Origin: Glaciimonas sp.
GTDB lineage: Bacteria > Pseudomonadota > Gammaproteobacteria > Burkholderiales > Burkholderiaceae_D
Assembly: GCA_012927585.1 (NCBI GenBank)
Contig: JABBOY010000042.1
Location: 167,791-231,790 of the forward strand
DNA: 64,000 nucleotides
Direction: 5' to 3'
The notes beneath the pieces are model-generated. The model searched no databases, was not told the DNA's origin, and saw only the letters and a program-made list of their open reading frames with translations. The translations under genes and the position numbers were made by a program. Below are positions 26,481 to 36,824 of the stretch, piece by piece (the first letter of the stretch is position 1; every line of letters begins with the position of its first letter).

Positions 26481-28280
26481 ATGATCCCTCAATCGTTCAT
26501 TCAGGACTTGCTTAACCGCGTCGATATCGTCGATGTGGTTGGCCGTTATGTGCAACTGAAGAAGGGCGGCGCCAACTTCATGGGTTTGTGCCCGTTTCAT
26601 AGCGAGAAATCGCCCAGCTTCACCGTCAGTCCAACCAAGCAGTTTTACCATTGCTTCGGTTGCGGCGCGCACGGTACCGCCATCAGTTTTCTAATGGAAT
26701 ACGCCGGTTCTGGCTTTGTCGACGCAGTCAGGGATCTGGCGCAGAACGTTGGTCTGACGGTTCCCGAACAGGATCATCTGCTGCCGGCCCAGCGGGCCGA
26801 GGCGCAGGCAAAGAGTATGGCGCTTGCCGATGTGATGACACTGGCTTGCGATTTTTATCGCGGTCAACTGCGTAGTGCCGCGTCCGCTATTGCCTATTTG
26901 AAAAAGCGTGGATTGACAGGCGAAGTGGCAGCCAGATTTGGCTTGGGTTATGCGCCCGATGGCTGGGATGGCTTGCGCGCAGCATTTCCCGATTACGATG
27001 CAGCGGCGTTGGTGGAAGCTGGCCTGGTGATCGATAAAAGCGAAGAGCAGGGAACAAGCCGGCGGCGTTATGACCGCTTTCGTGATCGCATTATGTTTCC
27101 CATACGCAATACAAAAGGGCAGGTGATCGGTTTTGGCGGCCGGATTTTGGATAGCGGCGAACCGAAGTACTTGAATTCTCCCGAGACACCCTTATTTCAG
27201 AAAGGTCTGGAGTTGTATGGTTTGTTCGAGGCGCGGCAGGCGATACGTAGTGCCGGTTATGTATTGGTGACAGAGGGTTACATGGATGTTGTAGCGCTGG
27301 CGCAGCTCGGTTTTCCACAGGCGGTTGCAACGCTTGGCACTGCATGTACGCCAACGCACGTACAAAAATTATTGCGCCAGACAGATCATGTGGTGTTCAG
27401 TTTCGATGGCGATGCTGCCGGGCGGCGCGCAGCCCGGCGTGCGCTCGATGGATGTTTGCCTTTGGCGACCGACAATAAAGTCATTAAATTTTTATTTTTG
27501 CCAGCCGAGCATGACCCGGATAGTTATGTGCGCGAACTGGGCGCAGATGCTTTTTCGCAACAAATTCAGGATGCCATGCCATTGTCGCAATTTCTTTTGA
27601 AAGAAGTGATTGGCGACAATGATTTGGCTACTCCCGAAGGACGCGCACGGGTGCAGTTTGATGCCAAACCGTTATTGCAAGCGATGCCCGCATCATCTTT
27701 GCGTTTGCAAATAGTCAGGAGCTTGTCGCAGTTGACACTTACGACTGCGGCGGAAATTGAATCTCTGTTTGAACTTGTCAATCCGGTATCCAGAGCGCGC
27801 AGGGCGCCGCCAAAGACCCGACGTGCCGCGCCTATGGGACTGGAGCGTCAGATGATCCGGTTGTTGATCGCGCATCCTTCGCTGGCAGCGGATTTGGATG
27901 CGTCTGTGCTGGTTGCAGTGGCGCACATATCGTCGGATTATGCGGCAATGCTGACGCAGTTGGTCAAGACTTGTCAGGCGATGGGGGCGAATGCAAATTT
28001 TGCGGCGTTGGCAGAGCAGTTGCGGGTCTCTGAGTCCGAGTCTGATTTTGATGCATTGATAGCGGAAATTGCGGCGCAACCCGAATCGGATGTGGATGTC
28101 GTTCGCCTGGAGTTGGCCGGCGCAGTCCGGCAGACTAAAATGCATGCCATCAAGGCGGAACTGGATCAGTTGGCAACTTCTGGCCAAAGCGTTGAAAACG
28201 TCGGTGCGCGTTATAGGGAATTGATGTCGCAGCAAGAGCAGTTGAGACGACAAGCGGACGCTGAAATAGCAATGCGTTAA
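26481..28280 (+). CDS. dnaG: DNA primase DnaG
   Basis: A 599-residue primase that makes RNA primers at the replication fork. The N-terminal zinc-binding domain has the CHC2 ligands in CPFHSEKSPS and CFGCGAHG. The catalytic TOPRIM domain shows VTEGYMDVVALAQLG (Glu of the metal site) and FSFDGDAAGRRAARRAL. The C-terminal third (about 440-599) is the poorly conserved helicase-binding region. Third gene of the rpsU operon, starting 29 bases after yqeY. Confidence 0.96.
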   Translation: MIPQSFIQDLLNRVDIVDVVGRYVQLKKGGANFMGLCPFHSEKSPSFTVSPTKQFYHCFGCGAHGTAISFLMEYAGSGFVDAVRDLAQNVGLTVPEQDHLLPAQRAEAQAKSMALADVMTLACDFYRGQLRSAASAIAYLKKRGLTGEVAARFGLGYAPDGWDGLRAAFPDYDAAALVEAGLVIDKSEEQGTSRRRYDRFRDRIMFPIRNTKGQVIGFGGRILDSGEPKYLNSPETPLFQKGLELYGLFEARQAIRSAGYVLVTEGYMDVVALAQLGFPQAVATLGTACTPTHVQKLLRQTDHVVFSFDGDAAGRRAARRALDGCLPLATDNKVIKFLFLPAEHDPDSYVRELGADAFSQQIQDAMPLSQFLLKEVIGDNDLATPEGRARVQFDAKPLLQAMPASSLRLQIVRSLSQLTLTTAAEIESLFELVNPVSRARRAPPKTRRAAPMGLERQMIRLLIAHPSLAADLDASVLVAVAHISSDYAAMLTQLVKTCQAMGANANFAALAEQLRVSESESDFDALIAEIAAQPESDVDVVRLELAGAVRQTKMHAIKAELDQLATSGQSVENVGARYRELMSQQEQLRRQADAEIAMR

Positions 28281-28504
28281 GACTGCCCAAGTATCTGGAT
28301 CGAAGCAATGGAGATGGTTCGGTGGTCTACAGAAAATATGGCTCAATATGCTATAGTTTAAAGCTTTCAATTCAAGGTCTTATGGCTTTGAATCGGTGAA
28401 AACATAAGGAGTACATTGCAAGCCAGTCAGCACTATGCGGGAAATCCCACGCTAGGCGCGATTTGACTTGTGGCGTAAAAAATATTTAAGTTGGTGGCTA
28501 TTCC

Positions 28505-31093
28505 ATGGCGAGCGCAATGAAAAAACCTGTGAAATTCCAGATTTCGAGCGAACAAAAAGTGCAATCCACTGCAGCGAAATCGATCGGCTCAAAGAGCGTC
28601 GATCAAACTCCCGCGTCTGCTTCCTCCCGATTGCCTGGTAGCACCAAGAGAGGGAAAGCGATTTCGGCCATCACACCATCCCCTAGCCGAACACAAGCTA
28701 AAAAAACTGCTAAATCTGCCAAATTGGAAAAATCCGATGCGGTTGTGAAAAAGGCGTCGGGGTCTGTTGTCCAGCCAAGTAAGAAGCTTTTGCCTAAAAC
28801 TGATGCAAAGTTGGCCCCTGTGCAATTGAAAGCTCCCGTGACAACCAAGAAAACTGAATCGAAAACCGTTATCAAGCCTATCAAAACCGAATCCCAGCCT
28901 GAAGCCGCAGCGCTCAAACAGGACGTCAAAAACGTCGGTGGTCCAGTCGTAATGTCGACCACGGATGCAGCAACGCTGGCAGCAATCGATACCTCGGGTT
29001 ATATCCTTCCTAGCATCAAGGTGCCGGGACGTCGCGGCCGCAAGCCAAAAGAGTTTCAACCGGAAAATGATGAAATTGCGGCACTGAATGCGGTCGAGCG
29101 CACCGAGATGAAAGCGGCTGACAAGGCGAAAGCAAAAGATCGCAAGGCAAAAGAAAAAGCACTTTTGAAGGACGCCTTTTCTTCCGATACGGAAGCGTCA
29201 GAGGAAGAACTTGAGGCGCGCCGCGAAAAACTGAAAATCCTGATCAAGTTGGGCAAGGAGCGCGGCTTTCTGACGTACGCGGAGATCAATGATCACTTGC
29301 CGGAAAATATTATTGATCCAGAGGCGATTGAAGGCATTATTGGTACCTTCAACGATATGGGCATTGCCATTTATGAGCAGGCACCCGATGCTGAAACGTT
29401 ATTGTTGTCGGATAGCGTCGCCACCGTTGCCAGCGATGACGAGGCTGAAGCCGCGGCTGAAGCCGCGCTGTCGACGGTTGATTCGGACTTTGGCCGCACC
29501 ACGGACCCGGTGCGGATGTACATGCGTGAAATGGGCTCGGTGGAGTTGCTTACGCGTGAAGGCGAAATTGAAATCGCCAAGCGGATTGAAGACGGTTTGA
29601 AAGACATGATTCAGGCTATTTCGGCCTGTCCCATGACCATCGCCGAGATTTTGACTGCAGCCGATAAAATAGCTAACGATGAAATCAAAATTGACGAGAT
29701 TGTCGATGGCTTGGTGAATTTGAATGAAGGGGAGCCTGCAGCGCCACCAGTTGCCATCCCTGTGTCCGCTTCAGATGATGATGAAGATGAAGAATCGGAT
29801 GAAGAAAATGCGGACGAAGAAGATGAGGAAGATTCGAGCGGCAACGGTGGCGCCGCAAGTTTCTCCGCAGCGCAGCTAGAGCAATTGAAACTGGATTCGC
29901 TGGATAAGTTTGCGATCATCTCGAGCCAGTTCGAAAAAATGCGCAAGTCGTATGAGAAAGAAGGCTACAACTCGAAGCCTTACGTCAAGGCCCAGGAAAC
30001 GATTTCCCAAGAGCTGCTGGGCATGCGTTTTACCGCCAAAGTAGTCGAGAAGCTATGCGATACCCTGCGCGGCCAAGTGGATGAAGTGCGCCATATCGAG
30101 AAGCAGATCCTGGATGTGACGGTTAATCGCTGTGGCATGCCGCGCTCGCATTTCATTAAAGTATTTCCTGGCAATGAAGTTAACCTTGCCTGGGTTGAAG
30201 GCGAAGTCAATTCCGGCCATGCATACAGCGCCATCCTGGGACGTAATGTGCCAACCGTTCAGGAATTGCAAAAGAAACTGATCGATTTGCAAACGCGCGT
30301 GGTTTTGCCTTTACCTGATTTACGCAACATCAACAAGAAGATGGCGGCCGGTGAGATGAAAGCGCGCCGGGCCAAGCGAGAAATGACGGAAGCCAATTTG
30401 CGTCTGGTGATTTCGATTGCAAAAAAATATACCAACCGCGGTCTGCAGTTCCTGGATTTGATTCAGGAAGGCAATATTGGCTTGATGAAAGCGGTTGATA
30501 AGTTTGAATATCGTCGTGGCTACAAGTTCTCGACTTATGCGACTTGGTGGATTCGCCAGGCCATTACCCGTTCCATTGCTGATCAGGCGCGCACCATCCG
30601 TATTCCGGTACATATGATCGAAACGATTAACAAGATGAACCGTATTTCGCGCCAGATTTTGCAGGAGACGGGTGCCGAGCCGGATCCGGCAACGCTGGCG
30701 ATTAAGATGGAAATGCCGGAAGACAAAATTCGCAAAATCATGAAGATCGCCAAAGAGCCGATTTCAATGGAAACGCCGATAGGCGACGATGACGATTCTC
30801 ATTTGGGCGATTTTATTGAAGATGGCAATACTTTGGCGCCTGCTGATGCTGCCTTGCATGCCTCCATGCGCAATGTGGTCAAGGATGTATTGGATTCCTT
30901 GACCCCTCGCGAGGCAAAAGTATTGCGCATGCGTTTTGGCGTTGAAATGTCTACTGACCATACGCTTGAAGAGGTCGGCAAGCAGTTTGACGTAACACGT
31001 GAGCGGATTCGTCAGATAGAAGCCAAGGCATTACGTAAATTACGTCATCCATCCCGTTCGGATAAGCTAAAGAGCTTCCTCGAAGGTAACTAA
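28505..31093 (+). CDS. rpoD: RNA polymerase primary sigma factor RpoD (sigma-70)
   Basis: The housekeeping sigma factor. At 862 residues it is much longer than the 613 of E. coli: residues 1-220 or so are a Lys/Ala/Ser/Thr-rich low-complexity extension, typical of Burkholderiales RpoD. After it come region 1.1 ([23 protein letters not shown]), region 1.2 ([12 protein letters not shown]), a non-conserved insert with a strongly acidic run (about 420-440), and regions 2-4 including [36 protein letters not shown] (regions 2.3-2.4) and the helix-turn-helix [21 protein letters not shown] second ATG four codons downstream is also possible. Confidence 0.97.
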   Translation: MASAMKKPVKFQISSEQKVQSTAAKSIGSKSVDQTPASASSRLPGSTKRGKAISAITPSPSRTQAKKTAKSAKLEKSDAVVKKASGSVVQPSKKLLPKTDAKLAPVQLKAPVTTKKTESKTVIKPIKTESQPEAAALKQDVKNVGGPVVMSTTDAATLAAIDTSGYILPSIKVPGRRGRKPKEFQPENDEIAALNAVERTEMKAADKAKAKDRKAKEKALLKDAFSSDTEASEEELEARREKLKILIKLGKERGFLTYAEINDHLPENIIDPEAIEGIIGTFNDMGIAIYEQAPDAETLLLSDSVATVASDDEAEAAAEAALSTVDSDFGRTTDPVRMYMREMGSVELLTREGEIEIAKRIEDGLKDMIQAISACPMTIAEILTAADKIANDEIKIDEIVDGLVNLNEGEPAAPPVAIPVSASDDDEDEESDEENADEEDEEDSSGNGGAASFSAAQLEQLKLDSLDKFAIISSQFEKMRKSYEKEGYNSKPYVKAQETISQELLGMRFTAKVVEKLCDTLRGQVDEVRHIEKQILDVTVNRCGMPRSHFIKVFPGNEVNLAWVEGEVNSGHAYSAILGRNVPTVQELQKKLIDLQTRVVLPLPDLRNINKKMAAGEMKARRAKREMTEANLRLVISIAKKYTNRGLQFLDLIQEGNIGLMKAVDKFEYRRGYKFSTYATWWIRQAITRSIADQARTIRIPVHMIETINKMNRISRQILQETGAEPDPATLAIKMEMPEDKIRKIMKIAKEPISMETPIGDDDDSHLGDFIEDGNTLAPADAALHASMRNVVKDVLDSLTPREAKVLRMRFGVEMSTDHTLEEVGKQFDVTRERIRQIEAKALRKLRHPSRSDKLKSFLEGN

Positions 31094-31100
31094 ATAGTTT

Positions 31101-31122
31101 AAAATCGGCGAGGCGATTTTTT
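31101..31122 (+). terminator. Terminator after rpoD
   Basis: AAAATCG and CGATTTT form a 7-bp stem with the loop GCGAGG, followed by further T residues. It closes the rpsU-yqeY-dnaG-rpoD operon just before the tRNA gene. Confidence 0.7.
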
Positions 31123-31187
31123 ACCTTGCCCCGAATCTCTCTGTCAGGGAGATAACTTTAAGCAGGATAACCTGCGCGAAAGATACT

Positions 31188-31266
<79 letters not shown>

Positions 31267-31272
31267 CATATT

Positions 31273-32751
31273 ATGTCTGAAACCACGCCGGAAACACTGT
31301 CCCCACCATCTGCGTTGTCTGAAACAGCACAGATTGATGCCCCCGCAATGCGTTTTGAAGATTTCGGTTTGTCCGCCGAGATTTTGCGGGCGCTCGCAGA
31401 TCAGGGCTACATTCATCCGACGCCGATCCAGGCGGAGGCGATTCCTATCGTGCTGCAGGGGCGCGATGTGATGGGAGCGGCTCAGACCGGCACTGGCAAG
31501 ACTGCCGGTTTCGCATTGCCGATCATTCAGATATTGTCGGCGCATGCCAATACCAGCGCATCTCCTGCCAGGCATCCGGTACGAGCGTTAATTTTGACGC
31601 CGACCCGTGAGTTGGCCGATCAGGTGGCCGATAACGTGAAGGCATATTCGCGTCATACGTCATTACGTGCCACGGTGGTCTTTGGCGGCGTGGATATCGC
31701 ACCGCAGACGGCGGCATTGCGTACCGGGATCGAGATTGTGATCGCTACGCCGGGTCGCTTGCTGGATCACGTACAGCAGAAGACACTGAATTTGTCTCAG
31801 GTGCAGATACTGGTGATGGATGAAGCGGATCGCATGCTTGACATGGGCTTTCTACCGGATTTGCAACGGATCATCAATTTGTTGCCGAAGCAGCGCCAGA
31901 ATCTGATGTTTTCCGCTACTTTTTCCAATGAAATCAAGAAGCTGGCCAACAGCTTTCTGACCAATCCAGTGATGATTGAGGTCGCGCGGGGTAATTCAAC
32001 CGCAGAGAATGTGACTCAAATCGTATATAAAATGGACGAGGCGGCGAAGGGTGGCGCGGTGTCCTTCATCATCCGCGAGCGCGACCTGAAGCAAGTTATT
32101 GTGTTTTCCAACAGTAAAATTGGTGCTTCGCGCCTGGCGCGTCAACTGGTGCTGGAAGGTATCAACGCTACCGCGATTCATGGCGACAAAACACAGGCCG
32201 AGCGGATGGCTGCGCTGGAAGCGTTTAAACAGGGAAAAATCGAAATCCTGGTTGCAACGGATGTCGCTGCACGCGGGCTGGATATTGTCGAACTTCCTTG
32301 CGTCATTAATTACGATCTGCCGTTTAACGCCGAAGATTATGTCCACCGGATCGGCCGCACTGCCCGTGCCGGCGCCTCGGGCGATGCGATTTCCCTGTAT
32401 TCCGATAAGGACGAGCGTTTGCTGGTGGATATTGAAAAGTTGATTAAGCGGAAATTCGAGCGTCAGCAGCTAGTCGGCTTTACTCCTGCACCGGCCCGTT
32501 CATCCGAACGTACCGAACGGCCACCGCGCCGCGAAGATGGCAACCGTGCGGCAACTGTGCCAGGGCGAAGTCATTATCCTGCTGCAGCGCGCAAGGAAAA
32601 GATCGATCCCTGGTTCCTGAAGCCTTACGAGCCTGCTGTCCCATTAGTCAATTCCGTCAGCGGGCAAGGGCAGGACATACTGCCAGCGGGGTCGAGCAAG
32701 TCGCCCAAAACCAGGATCGCCGTACTTCTCGGCGGCACTCCAAAGTCTTAA
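31273..32751 (+). CDS. rhlE: ATP-dependent DEAD-box RNA helicase RhlE
   Basis: A 492-residue DEAD-box helicase, all motifs intact: Q motif (FGLSAEILRALADQGYIHPT), motif I AQTGTGKT, Ia PTRELA, Ib TPGR, II DEAD, III SAT, IV-V VATDVAARGLD and VI HRIGRTARAG. The C-terminal 110 residues are a basic, proline-rich tail characteristic of RhlE/CsdA-like helicases that act on ribosomes and mRNA. The ATG at 31273 lies six bases behind a tRNA, and the only purine-rich ribosome-binding candidate (GGGAGG) is inside the tRNA. An alternative ATG at 31348 opens directly at the Q-motif region but also lacks a binding site. Confidence 0.92.
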   Translation: MSETTPETLSPPSALSETAQIDAPAMRFEDFGLSAEILRALADQGYIHPTPIQAEAIPIVLQGRDVMGAAQTGTGKTAGFALPIIQILSAHANTSASPARHPVRALILTPTRELADQVADNVKAYSRHTSLRATVVFGGVDIAPQTAALRTGIEIVIATPGRLLDHVQQKTLNLSQVQILVMDEADRMLDMGFLPDLQRIINLLPKQRQNLMFSATFSNEIKKLANSFLTNPVMIEVARGNSTAENVTQIVYKMDEAAKGGAVSFIIRERDLKQVIVFSNSKIGASRLARQLVLEGINATAIHGDKTQAERMAALEAFKQGKIEILVATDVAARGLDIVELPCVINYDLPFNAEDYVHRIGRTARAGASGDAISLYSDKDERLLVDIEKLIKRKFERQQLVGFTPAPARSSERTERPPRREDGNRAATVPGRSHYPAAARKEKIDPWFLKPYEPAVPLVNSVSGQGQDILPAGSSKSPKTRIAVLLGGTPKS

Positions 32752-32803
32752 AATTGATGCTGCTCTGAATGGCGGCATCGCTTTGCAATGTAAAATACAG
32801 GGT

Positions 32804-32866
32804 CATGTATTTTTTAAAAAATCAATGAAACCATGCGGATAATGCATGAGTTTTTACCATACTCTC
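32804..32866 (+). repeat. Dispersed GGAGTAT-type intergenic element, copy H
   Basis: The left end is CATGTATTTTTTAAAAAATC, the core is CCATGCGGATAATG, and the right end is TTTTTACCATACTCTC. It lies downstream of rhlE, in the gap before the pirin gene. The rest of that roughly 250-base gap shows no gene. Confidence 0.65.
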
Positions 32867-33005
32867 ATATAATCTGAAGTGTGAAGGCTGCGGCAGGATT
32901 GCGCCTGGGTTGCGTGAATAGGTTCAATTCATGTTATGTTAGTCAAACCGATAATTATCTACAGCGTTATCGCGCAGTACCTATTTGCAGCCAACCGGAG
33001 ACATC

Positions 33006-33713
33006 ATGCTGGAATTACGCACAAGCGAAGCACGCGGGCAGGCCGATCATGGCTGGTTGAAGGCGCGCCATAGTTTTTCGTTCGGTAATTATGTGGACCC
33101 GGCGCACATGGGTTTTGGCCCCTTGCGCGTAATTAACGAGGATCGGATTGCTCCCGGTAGCGGCTTCGGCACCCATGGTCACAAGGACATGGAGATCATC
33201 ACGTATGTACTGGAAGGCGAGTTGGCGCACCAGGACAGCATGGGCAACGGCAGCGTGATCCGTCCAGGCGACGTGCAGCGCATGAGTGCCGGCCGTGGCG
33301 TGATGCATTCCGAGTTCAATCATGCCGAAGGCAGCGAAACCCATTTGCTGCAAATCTGGATTGAACCCGATCAAAAAGGCATTGCGCCCAGTTACGAAGA
33401 GCAGCATGTCCCGCAAGCGCAAAAGGACGGGCGCCTGCGGCTGGTGGCCTCGCCCGCAGGCACCGATGGCGCGGTCAAGATACACCAGGATGCGCGCTTG
33501 TATGTCGGCCTATTCGATGGCGATCAAGCGGCTGACCTGACGCTTGCTGGCAATCGGCTGGCTTACGTCCATATGGTGCGCGGTAGTGCCAGCGTTAATG
33601 GTCAGACGCTGGCTGCCGGCGATGCCTTGAAGCTCAACGCGGAAACCGAAGTACGAATCCGTGACGGCAACGCAGCTGAAGTACTGGTCTTCGATTTGCC
33701 GCAAGGCCTCTAG
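33006..33713 (+). CDS. Pirin family bicupin protein (YhaK-like)
   Basis: A 235-residue double cupin. The N-terminal cupin has the pirin signature HSFSFGNYVDPAHMGFGPLRVINEDRI and the metal-binding residues in GFGTHGHKDMEIITYVLEGELAHQDS. The second cupin (about 135-235) is more divergent. Pirins of this type may bind iron or act as quercetinase-like dioxygenases or redox sensors; no substrate can be assigned. The ATG at 33006 has GGAG five bases upstream; the frame stays open for seven codons before it but without a start signal. Confidence 0.88.
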   Translation: MLELRTSEARGQADHGWLKARHSFSFGNYVDPAHMGFGPLRVINEDRIAPGSGFGTHGHKDMEIITYVLEGELAHQDSMGNGSVIRPGDVQRMSAGRGVMHSEFNHAEGSETHLLQIWIEPDQKGIAPSYEEQHVPQAQKDGRLRLVASPAGTDGAVKIHQDARLYVGLFDGDQAADLTLAGNRLAYVHMVRGSASVNGQTLAAGDALKLNAETEVRIRDGNAAEVLVFDLPQGL

Positions 33714-33733
33714 GTCTCTGCCATATTATTTTG

Positions 33734-33820
33734 AAAATGATGGAGTATCGGTATAAATTAGAGTTTTCCGCATATTTTTAATGCGATTCCACCGCATGAA
33801 ACCATATACTCCATCATTTT
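33734..33820. repeat. Dispersed GGAGTAT-type element, copy G (extended ends)
   Basis: The outer arms are the longest of the family: AAAATGATGGAGTAT (33734-33748) and ATACTCCATCATTTT (33806-33820) are perfectly complementary over 15 bp. The middle is longer than in other copies and contains two internal complementary cores, CCGCAT and ATGCG. It lies between the convergent pirin and ybaK genes, so it could act as a bidirectional terminator. Confidence 0.7.
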
Positions 33821-33836
33821 TCTATATTTTCGGATT

Positions 33837-34328
33837 TTAATCGCCCAGTGCGCAATCGACAGTCTGAATAGCCAGCACCGTGGCGATCACTGTCGGATCG
33901 ATCCCGACCAGGTAGCCGCGCCGGCCGCCATTGATATAGATTTTGTCCAGCGCCAGGATGCTTTGCTCGACGTATATCGGCATCGCTTTCCTGGTTCCGA
34001 ATGGCGAGGTGCCGCCAATTTGGTAGCCGGAGTGCCGACTGGCTACTTCCGGCTTGCACGGGGCGACTGATTTACAACCGATCTGGCGCGCCAGATTCTT
34101 GGTCGATACGGTACGGTCGCCATGCATCAGGACGATCAATGGCTTCGAGGCTTCGTCCTGCATCACCAGCGTCTTGATCACGCAATGTTCATCAACCGCC
34201 AGTTCCTGCGCCGACACCGCGGTGCCGCCATGCTCTTCATAGGCATACGGATGTTCGGAAAATGCGACGCCGTGCCTACGTAGGAATTGGGTCGCCTGGG
34301 TTTCGGAGTTGTGCTCTTTTTTAGCCAT
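33837..34328 (-). CDS. ybaK: Cys-tRNA(Pro)/Cys-tRNA(Cys) deacylase, YbaK type
   Basis: A 163-residue trans-editing enzyme that removes cysteine mischarged on tRNA-Pro. The family features are the N-terminal TQATQFLRRHGVAFSEHPYAYEEHG, the catalytic-site Lys in HCVIKTLVM, and the glycine motif GYQIGGTSPFGTRK. The start MAKKEHNSE at 34328 is chosen because the upstream extension of the frame shows no family similarity. It is divergent from the endonuclease/phosphatase gene by about 50 bases. Confidence 0.88.
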   Translation of the reverse strand: MAKKEHNSETQATQFLRRHGVAFSEHPYAYEEHGGTAVSAQELAVDEHCVIKTLVMQDEASKPLIVLMHGDRTVSTKNLARQIGCKSVAPCKPEVASRHSGYQIGGTSPFGTRKAMPIYVEQSILALDKIYINGGRRGYLVGIDPTVIATVLAIQTVDCALGD

Positions 34329-34376
34329 GCGTGATACGCTCAAAAGCTCTGTTGTGATGTCAATCGAAAGCACATT

Positions 34377-35372
34377 ATGCAACAAGAAATTCGTTTTGCT
34401 ACTTTCAATGTTTGCAATCTGGCGCTGCCAGGCACGGTTTTCTACACCAACCTGGCGCCTTATACAGCGGCAGAATTTGAAGCAAAAACCGACTGGATCG
34501 CACAGCAGATCGATCGCCTGGATGCCGACGTGATCGGTTTTCAAGAGATTTTCTCGCAGGCGGCATTGCAGCATGCACTAGCTAAAAGCAAGCGCTATGC
34601 GCATGCGCATCAGCTTGGGTTCGACCCGGTTGCGCGTGATGGAACACTTACCCCGAGCGTGGCGCTGGTTTCGCGGCTGCCGCTTGTCGGCGAGGTTAAT
34701 ACGTACAGCGAGTTGCCACGCCAACTATCGGTGGCGCTGCCGGGAACAGACGATATATTGAACCGATTCACGCGGCCTGTCTTGCATGTGCAAGTGGCGC
34801 TGTCGGACGAGTTAATCGTGAATGTCTTTGTAACCCACCTGAAGTCCCAGCGTCCCAATTATGGGAACGGTGAAGATGAAAACGATCCTTATCAGCTTGG
34901 ACTGGGTTCTTTGCGTTCGCTGATCCAGCGCGGCACCGAAGCCCTTGGACTGCGTTATCTGCTGATCGATTTGATGCAGAATAACCGGGTGCCGCTGGTG
35001 GTGATGGGTGACTTCAACGATGTGGCCGGCGCGATCACTAGCCGGATCGTGATGGGTGACGGCCGCCGCGGCAAAGCTGGTTTCGACGACCGTCTGTTCG
35101 ATAGCTATCGTATCCAGTCGCAGTCGGATCCACTGCGTAACGTTGGTTACAGCGCCATTCATCAGGGGCAGTTCGAAACCATTGATCATATTCTGGTGTC
35201 GGAAGAATTCAATCCAGCATCGCGTTTTGCCCTCGGCGAAGTACAGGAAGTGATTTACCTCAACGACCATGTTCAGCTGCGTCGGCCAGAGGCTAGCGAT
35301 CATGGGCAAGTGCTGGTGCGGGTAAAGTTGTATGGCATCAATAACCAGGCAAACGGAAGCAGTGGGCACTAA
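34377..35372 (+). CDS. Endonuclease/exonuclease/phosphatase family protein
   Basis: A 331-residue DNase I-fold protein. It begins with IRFATFNVCNL (metal-binding Asn), followed by DADVIGFQEIF (catalytic Glu), the VVMGDFNDVAG Asp/Asn motif and a terminal SDHGQVLV with the catalytic Asp-His pair. All key residues of a metal-dependent phosphodiesterase or phosphatase are present, but the substrate is unknown. No signal peptide or membrane segment is seen. The stop codon overlaps the convergent xerD stop. Confidence 0.85.
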   Translation: MQQEIRFATFNVCNLALPGTVFYTNLAPYTAAEFEAKTDWIAQQIDRLDADVIGFQEIFSQAALQHALAKSKRYAHAHQLGFDPVARDGTLTPSVALVSRLPLVGEVNTYSELPRQLSVALPGTDDILNRFTRPVLHVQVALSDELIVNVFVTHLKSQRPNYGNGEDENDPYQLGLGSLRSLIQRGTEALGLRYLLIDLMQNNRVPLVVMGDFNDVAGAITSRIVMGDGRRGKAGFDDRLFDSYRIQSQSDPLRNVGYSAIHQGQFETIDHILVSEEFNPASRFALGEVQEVIYLNDHVQLRRPEASDHGQVLVRVKLYGINNQANGSSGH

Positions 35373-36277
35373 CCGCGTGGATGATGTTCTGCGTGCAATT
35401 TTTTGAGCCGCTCGCGCGCCACATAGGTGTAAATCTGGGTGGTCGAAATATCGGCGTGTCCGAGCAACAATTGCACCACCCGTAAATCGGCGCCGTGATT
35501 GAGCAAATGGGTGGCGAATGCGTGGCGCAGCGTGTGCGGCGAAAGCGGCGCATTGATGTCGGCCTTGACTGCATATTTTTTGACCAATATCCAGAACATC
35601 TGACGCGTCATCGCACCGCCGCGTGCGGTGACGAATAAGGCATCGTCGACCTGGCCGCCTAAAATTACGCTGCGCGCCAGTTTCAGGTAGCGTTCCAACC
35701 AGCTCCGCGCCTCTTCGCCAAAAGGCACCAGGCGCGTCTTGTTACCTTTGCCGGTAATGCGCAAGACACCTTCATTCATGCCGACTTCCACCGTTTTCAG
35801 CAACACCAGTTCGGTCACGCGCAAGCCGCTGGCATACATCAGTTCCAGCATGGTGCGGTCGCGCAAGCCCAGCGCGATATCGATATCGGGTGCGGCCAGC
35901 AGAGCCTCGACTTGTGCCTCAGATAATATTTTTGGCACCCGTGCCGGCTGTCTGGCGCTCTGCATTTTCAGGCAGGGATCGATCTCTATGTCGCGATGGC
36001 GCAGTGCCATCTGATAAAAACGCTTCAGCACTGCCAGGCGGCGGTTTGACGAGGTCGCCTTGGTGGTTTCATGTCTGGCACTGAAATAGGCGCTCAGATC
36101 GTTGGCTTGGGCTTGATACAAAGCCTTGCCGCAAGCTAGCTGCAGCCAGAATGCAAACAGGTGCATGTCACGCCGGTAGGCCTCCAGCGAATTCTTCGCC
36201 AGGCCGTCCTCCAGCCATAAGGTGTCGCAAAAGACATCGATTGCAGATTGGCTTGCGGCAAGCAACTGGTCTGTCAT
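35369..36277 (-). CDS. xerD: Tyrosine recombinase XerD
   Basis: A 302-residue site-specific recombinase that resolves chromosome dimers at dif together with XerC and FtsK. The N-terminal SAM-like DNA-binding domain is about 10-95. The catalytic residues are in place: Arg in YASGLRVTELVLL, Lys in TGKGNKTR, HTLR in SPHTLRHAFATHLL, His in LLGHADISTTQ and the nucleophile Tyr in IYTYV. Length and context fit the housekeeping enzyme rather than a phage or integron integrase. Its start overlaps the ogt stop by 4 bases (ATGA), so the pair is co-transcribed. Confidence 0.93.
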   Translation of the reverse strand: MTDQLLAASQSAIDVFCDTLWLEDGLAKNSLEAYRRDMHLFAFWLQLACGKALYQAQANDLSAYFSARHETTKATSSNRRLAVLKRFYQMALRHRDIEIDPCLKMQSARQPARVPKILSEAQVEALLAAPDIDIALGLRDRTMLELMYASGLRVTELVLLKTVEVGMNEGVLRITGKGNKTRLVPFGEEARSWLERYLKLARSVILGGQVDDALFVTARGGAMTRQMFWILVKKYAVKADINAPLSPHTLRHAFATHLLNHGADLRVVQLLLGHADISTTQIYTYVARERLKKLHAEHHPRG

Positions 36278-36780
36278 AAGGTGGCTGCAGCGCCCTCATG
36301 CGCGAGCAGCCAGCGTTTGACGCCGACATGAAAGCCGGTTGCATCGTCGTGGTGCGAAAAGCCACCCAACCCGCCTGCCGCTATGACGCGATGGCAGGGA
36401 ATCACCAGCGGAAACCAGTTCGCCCCGCAAGCTTGTCCGACCGCACGCGGCGCTGAACGGATATGTTTGGCAATCTGGCCATAGGTGAGCACCTGGCCGC
36501 GTGGAATTGCGGCAATGGCTTGCCACACCTTGCGCTGGAAGACCGTGCCGATTTCCGGCAAGGGCAGGTCAAAAATAGTGTCAGGATCTTCCAGGTAGCG
36601 CATCACCTGGACTGCGACTTTTGCGGCTAGCGTATCAGCAACGGCTGCGGCCTTGGCTTTAAAAGACGGAGGAAGATAGACTAGCTCCTGCAGGCAGGAA
36701 GCTTCGGTGCGGATGCCGACCGCGCCGAAAGGGGCTTCGACGATGGCTGAGAACAGGGAAGTGGCGTAAGCATTTTTCAT
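36274..36780 (-). CDS. ogt: Methylated-DNA--[protein]-cysteine S-methyltransferase
   Basis: A 168-residue suicide repair protein that removes alkyl groups from O6-alkylguanine. The active site is VIPCHRVIAAGG, with the acceptor Cys, and it is preceded by the helix-turn-helix segment RGQVLTYGQIAKHI and the Asn-hinge region GANWFPL. It has only the Ogt domain, without the Ada regulatory domain. The start at 36780 (MKNAYATS) is preferred; the frame extends six codons further upstream. It is translationally coupled to xerD. Confidence 0.92.
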   Translation of the reverse strand: MKNAYATSLFSAIVEAPFGAVGIRTEASCLQELVYLPPSFKAKAAAVADTLAAKVAVQVMRYLEDPDTIFDLPLPEIGTVFQRKVWQAIAAIPRGQVLTYGQIAKHIRSAPRAVGQACGANWFPLVIPCHRVIAAGGLGGFSHHDDATGFHVGVKRWLLAHEGAAATL

Positions 36781-36794
36781 ATCGATAGAATAAA

Positions 36795-36824
36795 ACAAAA
36801 AAGGCGCATCGTGAGATGCGCCTT
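36795..36824 (-). terminator. Strong rho-independent terminator (minus strand)
   Basis: AAGGCGCATC and GATGCGCCTT form a perfect 10-bp stem with a 4-base loop; on the minus strand it is followed by TTTTTTGTTTT. It lies just upstream of ogt and would stop any read-through from the dctPQM operon. Confidence 0.85.

Noticed and set aside
35369..36277. XerD as a phage or island integrase
   Set aside because: Length, motifs and coupling to ogt match the housekeeping chromosome-dimer recombinase. No tRNA target site or phage gene is nearby.
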